NCBI GenBank assembly: GCA_045589955.1
Contig: JAZNQD010000009.1
Coordinates: 185,416 to 249,415 of the forward strand
DNA: 64,000 nucleotides
Origin: CAJGCS01 sp045589955
Lineage (GTDB): Bacteria; Bacillota_I; Bacilli_A; ML615J-28; CAG-313
Direction of reading: 5' to 3'
In this document: in pieces, positions 10,681 through 18,214 of the stretch
Numbering within the stretch: position 1 is the stretch's first letter
Layout: every line of letters begins with the position of its first letter
Position numbers and translations under genes: made by a program
The notes under the pieces: generated by a model
Databases searched by the model: none
The model's input: only the letters and a program-made list of their open reading frames with translations
Told to the model about the DNA's origin: nothing

Positions 10681-10681
10681 A

Positions 10682-11077
10682 TTAATTCAATTCTATTGTT
10701 GTACCAATACGAGTTTCTTCTTTTGTACTGTTATTGTTATTTGAATTTTCTACAAAGTTGTTTATTTGTTCTGGCGAGTTAATAGAATAAATCCAGTTTT
10801 CATTTAATTGTGTAAATGGATCATCTAATCTATTTAATAGAAGTAACCACCACCAATATTTTTCATCACCTAAAGCAGAATGCATAGCAATTAAGTCTGG
10901 ATAGTCTGCTTCATGATTAGCAACTAAATAACGCTGAACTTCATTAAAAGAATATGCTTGTTCGTTAAAGAATGAAAATAAATTAACTAAGCCGGCATTT
11001 ATATCTGCTGTAGATACTTTATTATTATCTATAGTAATTTCATCAAAGAATGAATTAAAAGATGTTGTATTTGCCAT
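10682..11077 (-). CDS. Baseplate wedge subunit gp53-like
   Basis: This 131-residue protein contains ALGDEKYWWWLLLLNRLDDPF, the hallmark Trp-rich segment of gp53 wedge proteins (short form YWWLLLLNRLDDPF in the middle of the chain). The family is about 100-200 residues long and joins wedges to the hub. The C-terminal tail is Asn-rich (NSNNNNS) and likely disordered. It is packed 5 bases after the tube-cap gene and 1 base before the hub gene. Confidence 0.82.
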   Translation of the reverse strand: MANTTSFNSFFDEITIDNNKVSTADINAGLVNLFSFFNEQAYSFNEVQRYLVANHEADYPDLIAMHSALGDEKYWWWLLLLNRLDDPFTQLNENWIYSINSPEQINNFVENSNNNNSTKEETRIGTTIELN

Positions 11078-11082
11078 TTATA

Positions 11083-12087
11083 TTAACTCCGCATCCTAAT
11101 CATATCTTGAATACTAGAAGCGATACTACCCGCGGTTACTTTAGAAGTATCAACGTTACCTGTACCCATATAGGTTTGGTGCTTAAGCCACAACATATTA
11201 CTGTATGTATTTGCTGTCATAGCTTCGATTGTAGATAATTCAATTGTAACAACTGCTAAAAGTGGCACTAAATAATCAGAACCACTTTGACCTGGAGCTT
11301 GTGATGATGGATACCAGTGACGAATCATTGTTTTTGTATTAGGATATTCTACGTTTATGCCTTCTATAATACAATTATCTACTAATAACATACCACCAAG
11401 TTGTAACATTATTCTAGCATTAGTTGGACCAAATTCTAGATTTTGGCCGGCTTCTTCTCCATATTGTATTTTCATTTTAAGGGGAGAAGGGGGTGGAGTA
11501 TAGAAGCCGTATTCACCAAATCTACTAGGTAAGCACAAACCACCTAAAAATTCCAATGCTTCCACAAAGTTAGTGTTTATACCTGTTGCATCAGCATTGT
11601 TTTCATAACCATCATCAATTACAGGAATTCTTAAACTTAATGACAATGGTTCTGAACCGTTCCAAATCTTTAAAGTAGACGCACGGTTAACGCCTGAATC
11701 AAAGTTACCTCCTGCTTTTGTTCCTATTGTTTGCATCAAGGCATTAAACATCGGATTACCAAAATTACTTAGTGGAGCTTCCCATCTTGAACCTATTTTA
11801 TACGATAGAGATTCCGGTAGATTAGCAGAGATTAAATATGTATTAGTCTCTTGTTGTACTGTGTGATGATACATTCCTCCAAAATCTTTAATGTATAACC
11901 TAGTTTGATGGAATTGTCTTAAATGTTTGTTTGTAGCTCCTCCATTTTCTGGTGCAATTCCTACATTCGAAAAGTCTAATGATTTATGTACATTTTTCTT
12001 ATTTCTTATTTGGTCATAAGTGCTAATATATTCCATATTAACTACTGATGAACTCGTTGCTGCTTTGAATATAGGACTATTACTCAT
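11083..12087 (-). CDS. Baseplate tail-tube cap protein (gp48/gp54-like)
   Basis: The protein has 334 residues. A disordered first 80 residues is followed by a tube-like domain: LSLSLRIPVIDD, a helix FVEALEFLGGLCLPS, MKIQYGEEAG, then MLLVDNCIIEGINVEY and VPLLAVVTIELSTIEAMT, where the last two pieces resemble the strand pair of gp48/gp54 family proteins that start the tail tube. It sits between the tape-measure side and the gp53-like gene, as expected for a tube initiator. It could be either gp48 or gp54 in function. Confidence 0.55.
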   Translation of the reverse strand: MSNSPIFKAATSSSVVNMEYISTYDQIRNKKNVHKSLDFSNVGIAPENGGATNKHLRQFHQTRLYIKDFGGMYHHTVQQETNTYLISANLPESLSYKIGSRWEAPLSNFGNPMFNALMQTIGTKAGGNFDSGVNRASTLKIWNGSEPLSLSLRIPVIDDGYENNADATGINTNFVEALEFLGGLCLPSRFGEYGFYTPPPSPLKMKIQYGEEAGQNLEFGPTNARIMLQLGGMLLVDNCIIEGINVEYPNTKTMIRHWYPSSQAPGQSGSDYLVPLLAVVTIELSTIEAMTANTYSNMLWLKHQTYMGTGNVDTSKVTAGSIASSIQDMIRMRS

Positions 12088-12639
12088 TTAATACATTCGC
12101 TTTACTTTAATTCGTTTTACATTACGTGTAGAGTATGTATCTACAATTGTTTGATAATCAAATTCATCTTGGAAAGTTTCTAATGCGTCTTTTGAAGTAA
12201 ACATTGCAATAAAACCTTCTTTTGGACTATATGGATCTGGATCATCAGTGTTAATTGTAATTAGATTGGTTATTTGATAGTAGAAATCACCATCTTCTTT
12301 ACCATCGGTATAAACATAGTAGTTACTTACATCAGGTGAAGTTCCAGTTCTTCCATTTGCACCACAGTTTCTAATTCTACCTGTGTTTGAACTATCTAAA
12401 TATTCTCTATTTTTCTTATCACGAAGGAATTCTCTACAATCTTCATGACTTTCGAACCATAAACTTGTATGATTTGCATTAAAGATAGCTCCAGAACCAT
12501 CACGTAAATGCCATACTTGTTCACGTTCACATTCTAATCCATCTACTGTATACTTACATTTAGAACTTGTATTAATTCCTTCAGGTAAACTTGCACAACC
12601 TGTTAAAAATAACAAAACAACTATTAATAAATTTTTCAT
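12088..12639 (-). CDS. Predicted lipoprotein inside the tail operon
   Basis: The 183-residue protein begins MKNLLIVVLLFLTGCASLP: a positively charged start, a hydrophobic core and an LTGC lipobox, so the cysteine at residue 15 would be lipid-modified after export. Several further cysteines (CKYTVDGLEC, then EDCREF and IRNCGANG) could form disulfides in the periplasm. The function is not recognised. It has its own sigma70-like promoter at 12671-12704, so it may be expressed early, before the tail genes around it; roles in superinfection exclusion or envelope change are possible but unproven. Confidence 0.7.
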   Translation of the reverse strand: MKNLLIVVLLFLTGCASLPEGINTSSKCKYTVDGLECEREQVWHLRDGSGAIFNANHTSLWFESHEDCREFLRDKKNREYLDSSNTGRIRNCGANGRTGTSPDVSNYYVYTDGKEDGDFYYQITNLITINTDDPDPYSPKEGFIAMFTSKDALETFQDEFDYQTIVDTYSTRNVKRIKVKRMY

Positions 12640-12670
12640 GACACTTCTCCCTTTGTTTATCTTATAATTT

Positions 12671-12704
12671 CATTATGCCATGATTTACTATATATGTAAA
12701 ACAG
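12671..12704 (-). promoter_or_regulatory. Sigma70-like promoter for the lipoprotein gene
   Basis: On the minus strand TTTACA and CATAAT are separated by exactly 17 bases, preceded by CTG. The spacer (TATATAGTAAATCATGG) is nearly the same as that of the promoter at 61638-61666. The start codon of the lipoprotein gene is about 30 bases downstream. Confidence 0.6.
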
Positions 12705-12729
12705 TTTTTATTATTTTTTTAACATTTTT

Positions 12730-15087
12730 TTATGAATACATTAGGGTTTGTGCAAAATCACCTACCGGATATACAGATTTATCAGATTGCATATAAACAT
12801 TATTCTGATATACAGTCGGTTGTTGCTGATTTAGGTTATTAGCGTGTTGAATAGAAGCGTTTTGTTCTAATTCTACTACTTTCATGCCATTTAATTGAGC
12901 GATTTGTGTACTATTACGTTCTTCGGCTGATTGTACGTATGGAGTATCTAAAGGCAATGTAGTAGGACCATCACCTGCACCATTTGCAATTTTACCGGCT
13001 CCTAATTGTGCGTATTGACCATTTACCATAGAAGCAACTATACCACCACGTTGAGCATTGGCATCATATTCTACGTGTAACCATCTTGTATTACCACTTT
13101 TTTCTGCTATTGCTCTTGTAAATGGTATTTTGTGAGCTTGCATTATTTTAATTAATTGATTTGGATTAATACCGTCAACTTGTAAATCAATTGCTTTTCC
13201 GGTTAAATGTTTTGAATTACTAGCACCGCCAACAGAAGCGTTATAATATTTATTTCTATAGGAACTTGTAATGCGAACGTTGTGTGAGCCAGCACCGTAC
13301 ATCTCGTTTAATGCATTTTGTAAAGGATTAACCACATTATCTCTTACTGCATTTACATTGTTTGCGATATTGTGTGGAATATAACCGTTTCTGTGAATTG
13401 ATGTATTTAAAGGTACATCGCCTGGCGCATCTCCAAAGTTTTTATCTTCTTTTTTAAATGTTTGTTTTTGAGCTAAAGTATCAGCGGTTTCATCATCTTC
13501 CCCTGACCACCAATTTTTTACTTTGCCTACAAGAGTTTTTGATAATTCTACTAAACCACCACCGGCAAATCCAATAAGTGCACCTTTAATTGCTCCCATT
13601 GGACCCATTTTACTACCAATTACTGCGCCTAAAATACCTGCTTCAAATACTAAAGAAGGTAAACCCATAATTGTATTTGGCATTCCATTTTCATCTGTAC
13701 CAAAAGGATTTAATTTACTAAGGTTTTTTGATAATTCGATAATTGTACCGCCACCTAAACCGATTGCGGCACCCATTGCAGCACCTTTAAGACCAGCAGC
13801 TTGACTTCCTAATGTAGCACCTAAAACAGCTAATCCAAAAGTAGGAGCTGGAATTCCAAATATTGCCGTTTCAGCTTGGCCGTCTGCAGTAAATATTGTA
13901 TCCCAATTAGCAACCATATCGGCAATTTTACCACCAGCTATACTTAAACCGGCACCGATTAAAGCTCCTCTAATACCAAATTTACTTCCGATAACAGCAC
14001 CTGGTAAAGCATCTACTAAAATATCACTTACACCAGCAGAAGTAACATCACCTAAGCCTAAACTTCCTTCTAAGAAACCCGATAACATTTCTTTGGCGTT
14101 ATCTCTAACACCGCTTAATAATCCCATTACAACAGTGCTACCTATTGTTGATAATAAACCTGTACCAACCATAGATACCATGCCAGAAATCGAAGACATT
14201 AATTTACTTATTAAACCGGGTTCTTCTTTCTGTTTTTCTTCTTGTTTTTCTTTTGGCTTTTGACCAAGTAATTCAATGATACTATCTAATTTAGCGTTTA
14301 ATTCTGAGTCTTTAGATTTTTCAATAGCAGAAGCGCTTTCACTATGTTCCTTTTTAATAGAAGCATTTGTGAGTTTTTCTATTGTAAAAGATGCAATACC
14401 ACCAACTAATTTATCTATACCTAAACTTTGTACTACCGCTGGATTTAATATGCCACCAGATAATACAGAAACCGCAGTACTCTTCCAAGGACTAGATTCA
14501 GTAGTTCCTATATGGGCTTTTAATTGACCAAAAGGTGATTCTGTTCTACGTTCCTCTTCTAAGGCTTTGTCTAATTGTAAAGTACGTAATTCTCTTTCTT
14601 TTTCTTTAATCGGTAAATTTTGAAAGTCTGTTTCTAATGAAGCAATAGCCTTATATAACTGAATACGATTCTTTAATAAATTAGTTTCTTTATTTTCTTT
14701 TTCAATAGAAGAAGTACGCATGGTCTTAGGATCTTTCATTTTACCTAGCCATTCGTAATTCATAGCCTTTCTACGTGATTCTAAGGCAGCTTCTTCTTGA
14801 GCTTTTCTTAAATTACTTACATTCTTTAAGAAATCTTTTATGGTAGTATTTAATTCTTTTTGTTGGTCTGATAAGTTGAATAAAGTTTTTGTTTGTGCTG
14901 ACGATTCTATGGCTTGAGCTTTACTTGAAGAAGCCATATTTGTAAGTGCAGAAGATTGTTTACGTAATACTTCTGTTTGTTTTAAATTCTGTTCTGCTAA
15001 ATCTGCTACACTATCAGCTAATTTAGAAAGAGATTCATTAGCTTTAGGTTCATTTTCAGGTATTTTAATTTTTGTCGTATTAGCCAT
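12730..15087 (-). CDS. Tail tape measure protein with M15-type peptidase domain
   Basis: The protein has 785 residues. Residues 10-180 are charged and helical, suited to coiled coil. Residues 295-520 hold three Gly/Ala-rich hydrophobic repeats (pattern GAxIGSKxGxxGA), typical of tape measures that insert into membranes. Residues 585-680 match peptidase family M15_3: SSYR at 608-611, SKHLTGKAIDL with His627 and Asp634, and WLHVEY with His671, the zinc-binding set. This domain would cut peptidoglycan cross-links during DNA entry. The ATG overlaps the stop of the frameshifted chaperone frame (TAATG). Its place after the chaperone gene supports the tape measure call. Confidence 0.72.
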   Translation of the reverse strand: MANTTKIKIPENEPKANESLSKLADSVADLAEQNLKQTEVLRKQSSALTNMASSSKAQAIESSAQTKTLFNLSDQQKELNTTIKDFLKNVSNLRKAQEEAALESRRKAMNYEWLGKMKDPKTMRTSSIEKENKETNLLKNRIQLYKAIASLETDFQNLPIKEKERELRTLQLDKALEEERRTESPFGQLKAHIGTTESSPWKSTAVSVLSGGILNPAVVQSLGIDKLVGGIASFTIEKLTNASIKKEHSESASAIEKSKDSELNAKLDSIIELLGQKPKEKQEEKQKEEPGLISKLMSSISGMVSMVGTGLLSTIGSTVVMGLLSGVRDNAKEMLSGFLEGSLGLGDVTSAGVSDILVDALPGAVIGSKFGIRGALIGAGLSIAGGKIADMVANWDTIFTADGQAETAIFGIPAPTFGLAVLGATLGSQAAGLKGAAMGAAIGLGGGTIIELSKNLSKLNPFGTDENGMPNTIMGLPSLVFEAGILGAVIGSKMGPMGAIKGALIGFAGGGLVELSKTLVGKVKNWWSGEDDETADTLAQKQTFKKEDKNFGDAPGDVPLNTSIHRNGYIPHNIANNVNAVRDNVVNPLQNALNEMYGAGSHNVRITSSYRNKYYNASVGGASNSKHLTGKAIDLQVDGINPNQLIKIMQAHKIPFTRAIAEKSGNTRWLHVEYDANAQRGGIVASMVNGQYAQLGAGKIANGAGDGPTTLPLDTPYVQSAEERNSTQIAQLNGMKVVELEQNASIQHANNLNQQQPTVYQNNVYMQSDKSVYPVGDFAQTLMYS

Positions 15088-15281
15088 TATCCAAACTTAT
15101 TCATTGCTTCTTTTTGTTCTTTTTCTAAATCAATTAGATGCTGTGCATGACGATTATGAAACCACTCAAAATAATCCCAAGGCATAGTTACTACATCTTC
15201 ATAGCCTAATTTTAAGTGATACATTAACCACCATTCGCGTTCTAAAATGTCATTTAAATCAAACAGCGGAAAAAAATTCCT
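15087..15281 (-). CDS. C-terminal extension of the tail assembly chaperone, reached by +1/-2 frameshift
   Basis: No good start codon or ribosome site precedes this frame, yet it encodes a coherent 60-residue tail (FPLFDLNDILEREWW, then YHLKLGYEDVVTMPWDYFEWF) that ends in TAA overlapping the tape measure ATG. The frame opens after a TAG at 15284-15282 and overlaps the upstream gene through a run of seven T (15276-15270). This is the layout of gpG/gpGT-type chaperones, in which ribosomes shift frame between the tube and tape measure genes. A one-base sequencing error in the T run would give one continuous 300-residue gene, so this remains open. Confidence 0.6.
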   Translation of the reverse strand, partial: RNFFPLFDLNDILEREWWLMYHLKLGYEDVVTMPWDYFEWFHNRHAQHLIDLEKEQKEAMNKFG

Positions 15282-15993
15282 CTAGTGCTAAAATATATGC
15301 TCTAGAGCTCTCCTTTCCACACTTAGGACATTTTACAAGTATTTCTTCTTTTACACCCCAGATAGATTTTGTAAACCAATCTTCTATCGCAATAATATCT
15401 TCAGCTGTTACTACACCTTGTTCTGCCAACTCATACATTTCTAATAATGTTTTATCACCAGAGATTAAGCAAAGGTCTAATAGCAACAATCTCATTTGTG
15501 TATCAGTAGGATCGATATTTTTTAGTTTAATTAAGTTATCAATAGAAATATCGTCTTTTATTATTTTATTGCGAATTTCTGTTTTGCCTAGATGTGTTAA
15601 GTCAACAGTATATTGCAAATCTTCAATATCGTCTGGAGTAGCAATTTGTAAATCACCCATATTTAAAGTTACTTGAATTGTATTATCGCACTCTTTATCT
15701 AAACATACAAAGTTTAATTTAATTGGATGCTTTTCATAAGTAGTAAAACGAATAAAATACAATATATATTGTACATCAAACCAAAACAACTCTTCAAAAG
15801 TCATTTCTGGATTATCAAAGGTAACTAATTTTTTAATGAAATCTATATAATCTTGATTTGTTTTTTGTTGTTTTTGTGATAGAGATAATATAAATTTTTG
15901 TTCGATAGGTGTAATTTTTCTAACACTTGCACTAAACTGCTTTTTATATAGCATTTTACCCGGCAAGTCAATTGGTACGAATTGTTGTATCAT
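15259..15993 (-). CDS. Baseplate/tail assembly chaperone, gp26/gp51-like, zero-frame product
   Basis: The 244-residue product reads LYKKQFSASVRKITPIEQKFIL at the start and carries two zinc-binding-like cysteine pairs, CLDKEC near residue 108 and CPKCGKE near residue 224, as in T4 gp26/gp51-family baseplate assembly proteins. The final residues LALEEFFSAV stop just after a seven-T run; the neighbouring frame continues with the expected family ending. Its place between the tube genes and the tape measure is that of tail assembly chaperones. It is followed after 14 bases upstream by a tube-fold gene. Confidence 0.65.
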   Translation of the reverse strand: MIQQFVPIDLPGKMLYKKQFSASVRKITPIEQKFILSLSQKQQKTNQDYIDFIKKLVTFDNPEMTFEELFWFDVQYILYFIRFTTYEKHPIKLNFVCLDKECDNTIQVTLNMGDLQIATPDDIEDLQYTVDLTHLGKTEIRNKIIKDDISIDNLIKLKNIDPTDTQMRLLLLDLCLISGDKTLLEMYELAEQGVVTAEDIIAIEDWFTKSIWGVKEEILVKCPKCGKESSRAYILALEEFFSAV

Positions 15994-16007
15994 TTATTTC
16001 TCCTTTT

Positions 16008-16742
16008 TTAACCATAGATACTATCAGCGTCGTATTGTGAAGCTTCACTGCTTTTACTAAATAATCCGCTGACTAATTTATCACCAATACTAAGCGGTGA
16101 TGATACTAATTCACTTACAATAGCCTTATTCTTTAATGTTGAATCAAAAACGATTTTATCCATTTTAAATTTAGCCATTAAGCGTAATCTTTTTGGATCC
16201 TCTGTATATTCAAGCTTATATGTATCTTGATAATATGGAAAACATCCTTTTAATGTATAATGTGCTACAGATAAAGAACTGACACCAACATTTCCTGGTC
16301 CAAAAAAATATACCTCTATATCTTTTTTATAAACTGACATTGGATTATAATATTCGCCGTCATCATCAAATATTAATTTTTTCCAGCTATCAAGATAATA
16401 TTGTATTAACATACCAGACGAACAAAAGAATGTGATTGAAACATCTTGATAGTTTTGAATATCATCAGGTACATTACACCAACCTGTACGAACACGTCTT
16501 GAATTTGTACCAAAGTTTCTAACACCAAATACAATTTCTTCTACAATAGGTGTATAAGCATTATACGCGTTTGAAGCAGCTCCAGTTACATTATCCCAAA
16601 TACCACTTAAACTTGTCCAGCTATTATCTGTCTTTTTCTGTTTTCCATTTAAATATAATGTAGGCATAACAACTTCAAATTGATTATCGAGTTGTTCATC
16701 TGCAATGTTATCTATTTGTAATTGTGATTGAAAACGAAGCAT
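16008..16742 (-). CDS. Tail-tube-fold protein (gp19/gp54-like)
   Basis: The 244-residue chain starts with a long helix and DNQFEVVMPTLYL, then has the tube-family core: DVSITFFCSSGMLIQYYLDSWKKLI, YYNPMSVYKKDIEVYFFG, YTLKGCFPYYQDTYKLEY and LMAKFKMDKIVFD. T4 gp19 tube and gp54 tube-initiator proteins share this fold. It is longer than the two tube genes upstream, so it may be a tube initiator or terminator rather than the main tube subunit. It lies 6 bases from the second tube gene. Confidence 0.6.
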   Translation of the reverse strand: MLRFQSQLQIDNIADEQLDNQFEVVMPTLYLNGKQKKTDNSWTSLSGIWDNVTGAASNAYNAYTPIVEEIVFGVRNFGTNSRRVRTGWCNVPDDIQNYQDVSITFFCSSGMLIQYYLDSWKKLIFDDDGEYYNPMSVYKKDIEVYFFGPGNVGVSSLSVAHYTLKGCFPYYQDTYKLEYTEDPKRLRLMAKFKMDKIVFDSTLKNKAIVSELVSSPLSIGDKLVSGLFSKSSEASQYDADSIYG

Positions 16743-16747
16743 GTATA

Positions 16748-17359
16748 TTATCCAAATAAAGCTGTTACAGAATACGCATTGTCTGAGAAATAATCGTAAT
16801 TAAATTCAATATCTACACTTACTGGTTCGGAACTACTAGGGTCAATTGAAGTAACTGTATAACTAACTGGATAAAACCCTTTTAACCAAATAGTTCTTTT
16901 ATCTAACTCTTTTCCTGATTTGGGATCTTTTATTCCACTACCAATAATGACCTGAGCTGTTCCAACATAAGCAGTTCTCGGTATTCTAGTTCCTAAGATT
17001 GGACTGTGTATAATATCACACCAGGCTTGTATAATATTTAATACACTACCTTCTAAATCTTCGGTTACAGTACATTTCCAAATACCTGATTTATCTTGTA
17101 TTGTACCAGTTGTTCTTTTGTGCCCACCTAATACCAGTGTACTTTTTTTAATTTTTGTTCCAGGATATGAAAAAGATGTACAACGCAAACGTAATGTTTC
17201 TGCGCTTGCGACTTTTGTATTTCCAGAAAGTTTACCTACTACCTGTTGAGTCAATCTACTAAGTAATAAACCTGGTGTATCTGATATAATAAATTCTACT
17301 TGTGATTGCTTTAGCGGGTCTTGTAACTTACGTATTTCACTAAGTGTTTTTAATGCCAT
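16748..17359 (-). CDS. Tail tube protein, second paralogue
   Basis: This 203-residue protein shares a clear pattern with the gene at 17518-18069: LQDPLKQSQVEFII, LRLRCTSFSYPG, LVLGGHKRTTGTIQDKSGIW, WCDIIHSPILG and IDPSSSEPVSVDIEFNYDYF match LKDPLKMFVATFQI, LELRCQTFGLP, VQWGGFERRYAGKQTRAGDW, WCNMYHNYKNG and INASSSDPIEITTTLSYNYF. Both have the tail-tube fold. A GTTCTA signal lies 50 bases upstream and hairpins separate it from the first copy, so it may be made at a different level. Confidence 0.7.
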   Translation of the reverse strand: MALKTLSEIRKLQDPLKQSQVEFIISDTPGLLLSRLTQQVVGKLSGNTKVASAETLRLRCTSFSYPGTKIKKSTLVLGGHKRTTGTIQDKSGIWKCTVTEDLEGSVLNIIQAWCDIIHSPILGTRIPRTAYVGTAQVIIGSGIKDPKSGKELDKRTIWLKGFYPVSYTVTSIDPSSSEPVSVDIEFNYDYFSDNAYSVTALFG

Positions 17360-17408
17360 AGTATAAAATAAAAATGTGGGAAAATTAATTAAATAAATAC
17401 TTATTAAT

Positions 17409-17414
17409 TAGAAC
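17409..17414 (-). promoter_or_regulatory. GTTCTA promoter-like element before the second tube gene
   Basis: Minus-strand GTTCTAATTAATAAGTA lies 50 bases before the start at 17359 and just downstream of a hairpin at 17420-17443. It is a member of the recurring GTTCTA set. Confidence 0.4.
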
Positions 17415-17419
17415 TGATT

Positions 17420-17443
17420 GGATACATAATTAAAAATGTATCC
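17420..17443 (-). other. Perfect 8-base-pair hairpin between tube genes
   Basis: GGATACAT and ATGTATCC are perfect inverted copies with an 8-base loop, in the 158-base gap between two tube genes. It could stabilise the transcript end or help a terminator 10 bases away. The role is not known. Confidence 0.5.
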
Positions 17444-17452
17444 TTAATTAAA

Positions 17453-17487
17453 AATAATGCCCTAAACATAAAGCTCAGAGCATTATT
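17453..17487 (-). terminator. Hairpin terminator after the first tube gene
   Basis: Minus-strand AATGCTCT and AGGGCATT pair over 8-10 bases (with G-U pairs), followed by ATTTTTAATT. It lies 31 bases after the stop of the 17518-18069 gene and could partially end its transcript. Confidence 0.6.
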
Positions 17488-17517
17488 ATAACTACGTGAA
17501 AACAACAATATTAAAAA

Positions 17518-18069
17518 TTAGTCGTTTTCATCACCCATTAAGAAGTAGTTGTAACTTAATGTAGTTGTAATCTCAATTGGATCAGAACTTGAAGCGTTAA
17601 TTGTTGGGAATGATACTTCTGATGGGAATACGTCGAACAATCTCATATCATAACGAGTCAAGCCTTCTGGTTTTGGTTCGTATACATCAGGGTTTACTAA
17701 TGCAACGTTAACATCTGCTGTATAAGATTCAAGTAAAGAGATAGTACCGTTTTTATAGTTGTGGTACATATTACACCAAACTTTAAAAGCTTCTGTAATT
17801 GAAGAATCCCAAACTTCAGTAAAGGTAACTGTCCAATCACCAGCACGAGTTTGTTTACCGGCGTAACGTCTTTCGAAGCCACCCCATTGTACAGTTGTTT
17901 TATCACCTGTAATTTTTGGTAAGCCAAATGTTTGACAACGTAATTCGAGGTTATCTGTTTTAATTAATGATGTTAATGGCGATCCAGCTTTGAAAACAAT
18001 CTGGAATGTAGCCACAAACATTTTCAAAGGATCCTTAAGATTCTGTACCTTACTTAATGGATGTAACAT
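17518..18069 (-). CDS. Tail tube protein, first paralogue (probable main subunit)
   Basis: This 183-residue protein has the tube-family pattern listed for its paralogue at 16748-17359. It has the first position in the leftward tail unit, its own GTTCTA signal 72 bases upstream and a terminator directly after it, an arrangement expected for the most abundant tube subunit. T4 gp19 has 163 residues. The codon use is similar to that of its neighbours. Confidence 0.72.
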   Translation of the reverse strand: MLHPLSKVQNLKDPLKMFVATFQIVFKAGSPLTSLIKTDNLELRCQTFGLPKITGDKTTVQWGGFERRYAGKQTRAGDWTVTFTEVWDSSITEAFKVWCNMYHNYKNGTISLLESYTADVNVALVNPDVYEPKPEGLTRYDMRLFDVFPSEVSFPTINASSSDPIEITTTLSYNYFLMGDEND

Positions 18070-18139
18070 ATGTTTGTTTCCTTATCGTTAATGTTAAAAT
18101 TTTTAAATAGTAGACCGCCACTTGGTGTTCTTATTTAAA

Positions 18140-18145
18140 TAGAAC
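18140..18145 (-). promoter_or_regulatory. GTTCTA promoter-like element before the tube gene
   Basis: Minus-strand CGTTCTATTTAAATAAGAA lies 72 bases before the tube start codon. The TATTTAAATA core also resembles T4-type late promoters (TATAAATA). Confidence 0.45.
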
Positions 18146-18214
18146 GATATAAATTTTTTGTTTTATTTTTATGCATACTTCTTTATAATTAAAAAAATAT
18201 TAGGAGATGATTTT

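Noticed and set aside
13523..13804. Plus-strand frame within the tape measure gene
   Set aside because: It is Pro/Ala-rich in the frame opposite Gly/Ala-rich repeats and has no ribosome site.
17360..17517. Non-coding RNA between the tube genes
   Set aside because: Two hairpins are present, but they are explained better by a terminator plus a stabilising hairpin; no promoter for a separate RNA was seen.
18158..18214. Upstream extension of the homing endonuclease start
   Set aside because: The extension reads MFYFYAYFFII and overlaps a promoter-like region; the ATG at 18215 has a proper AGGAG site.
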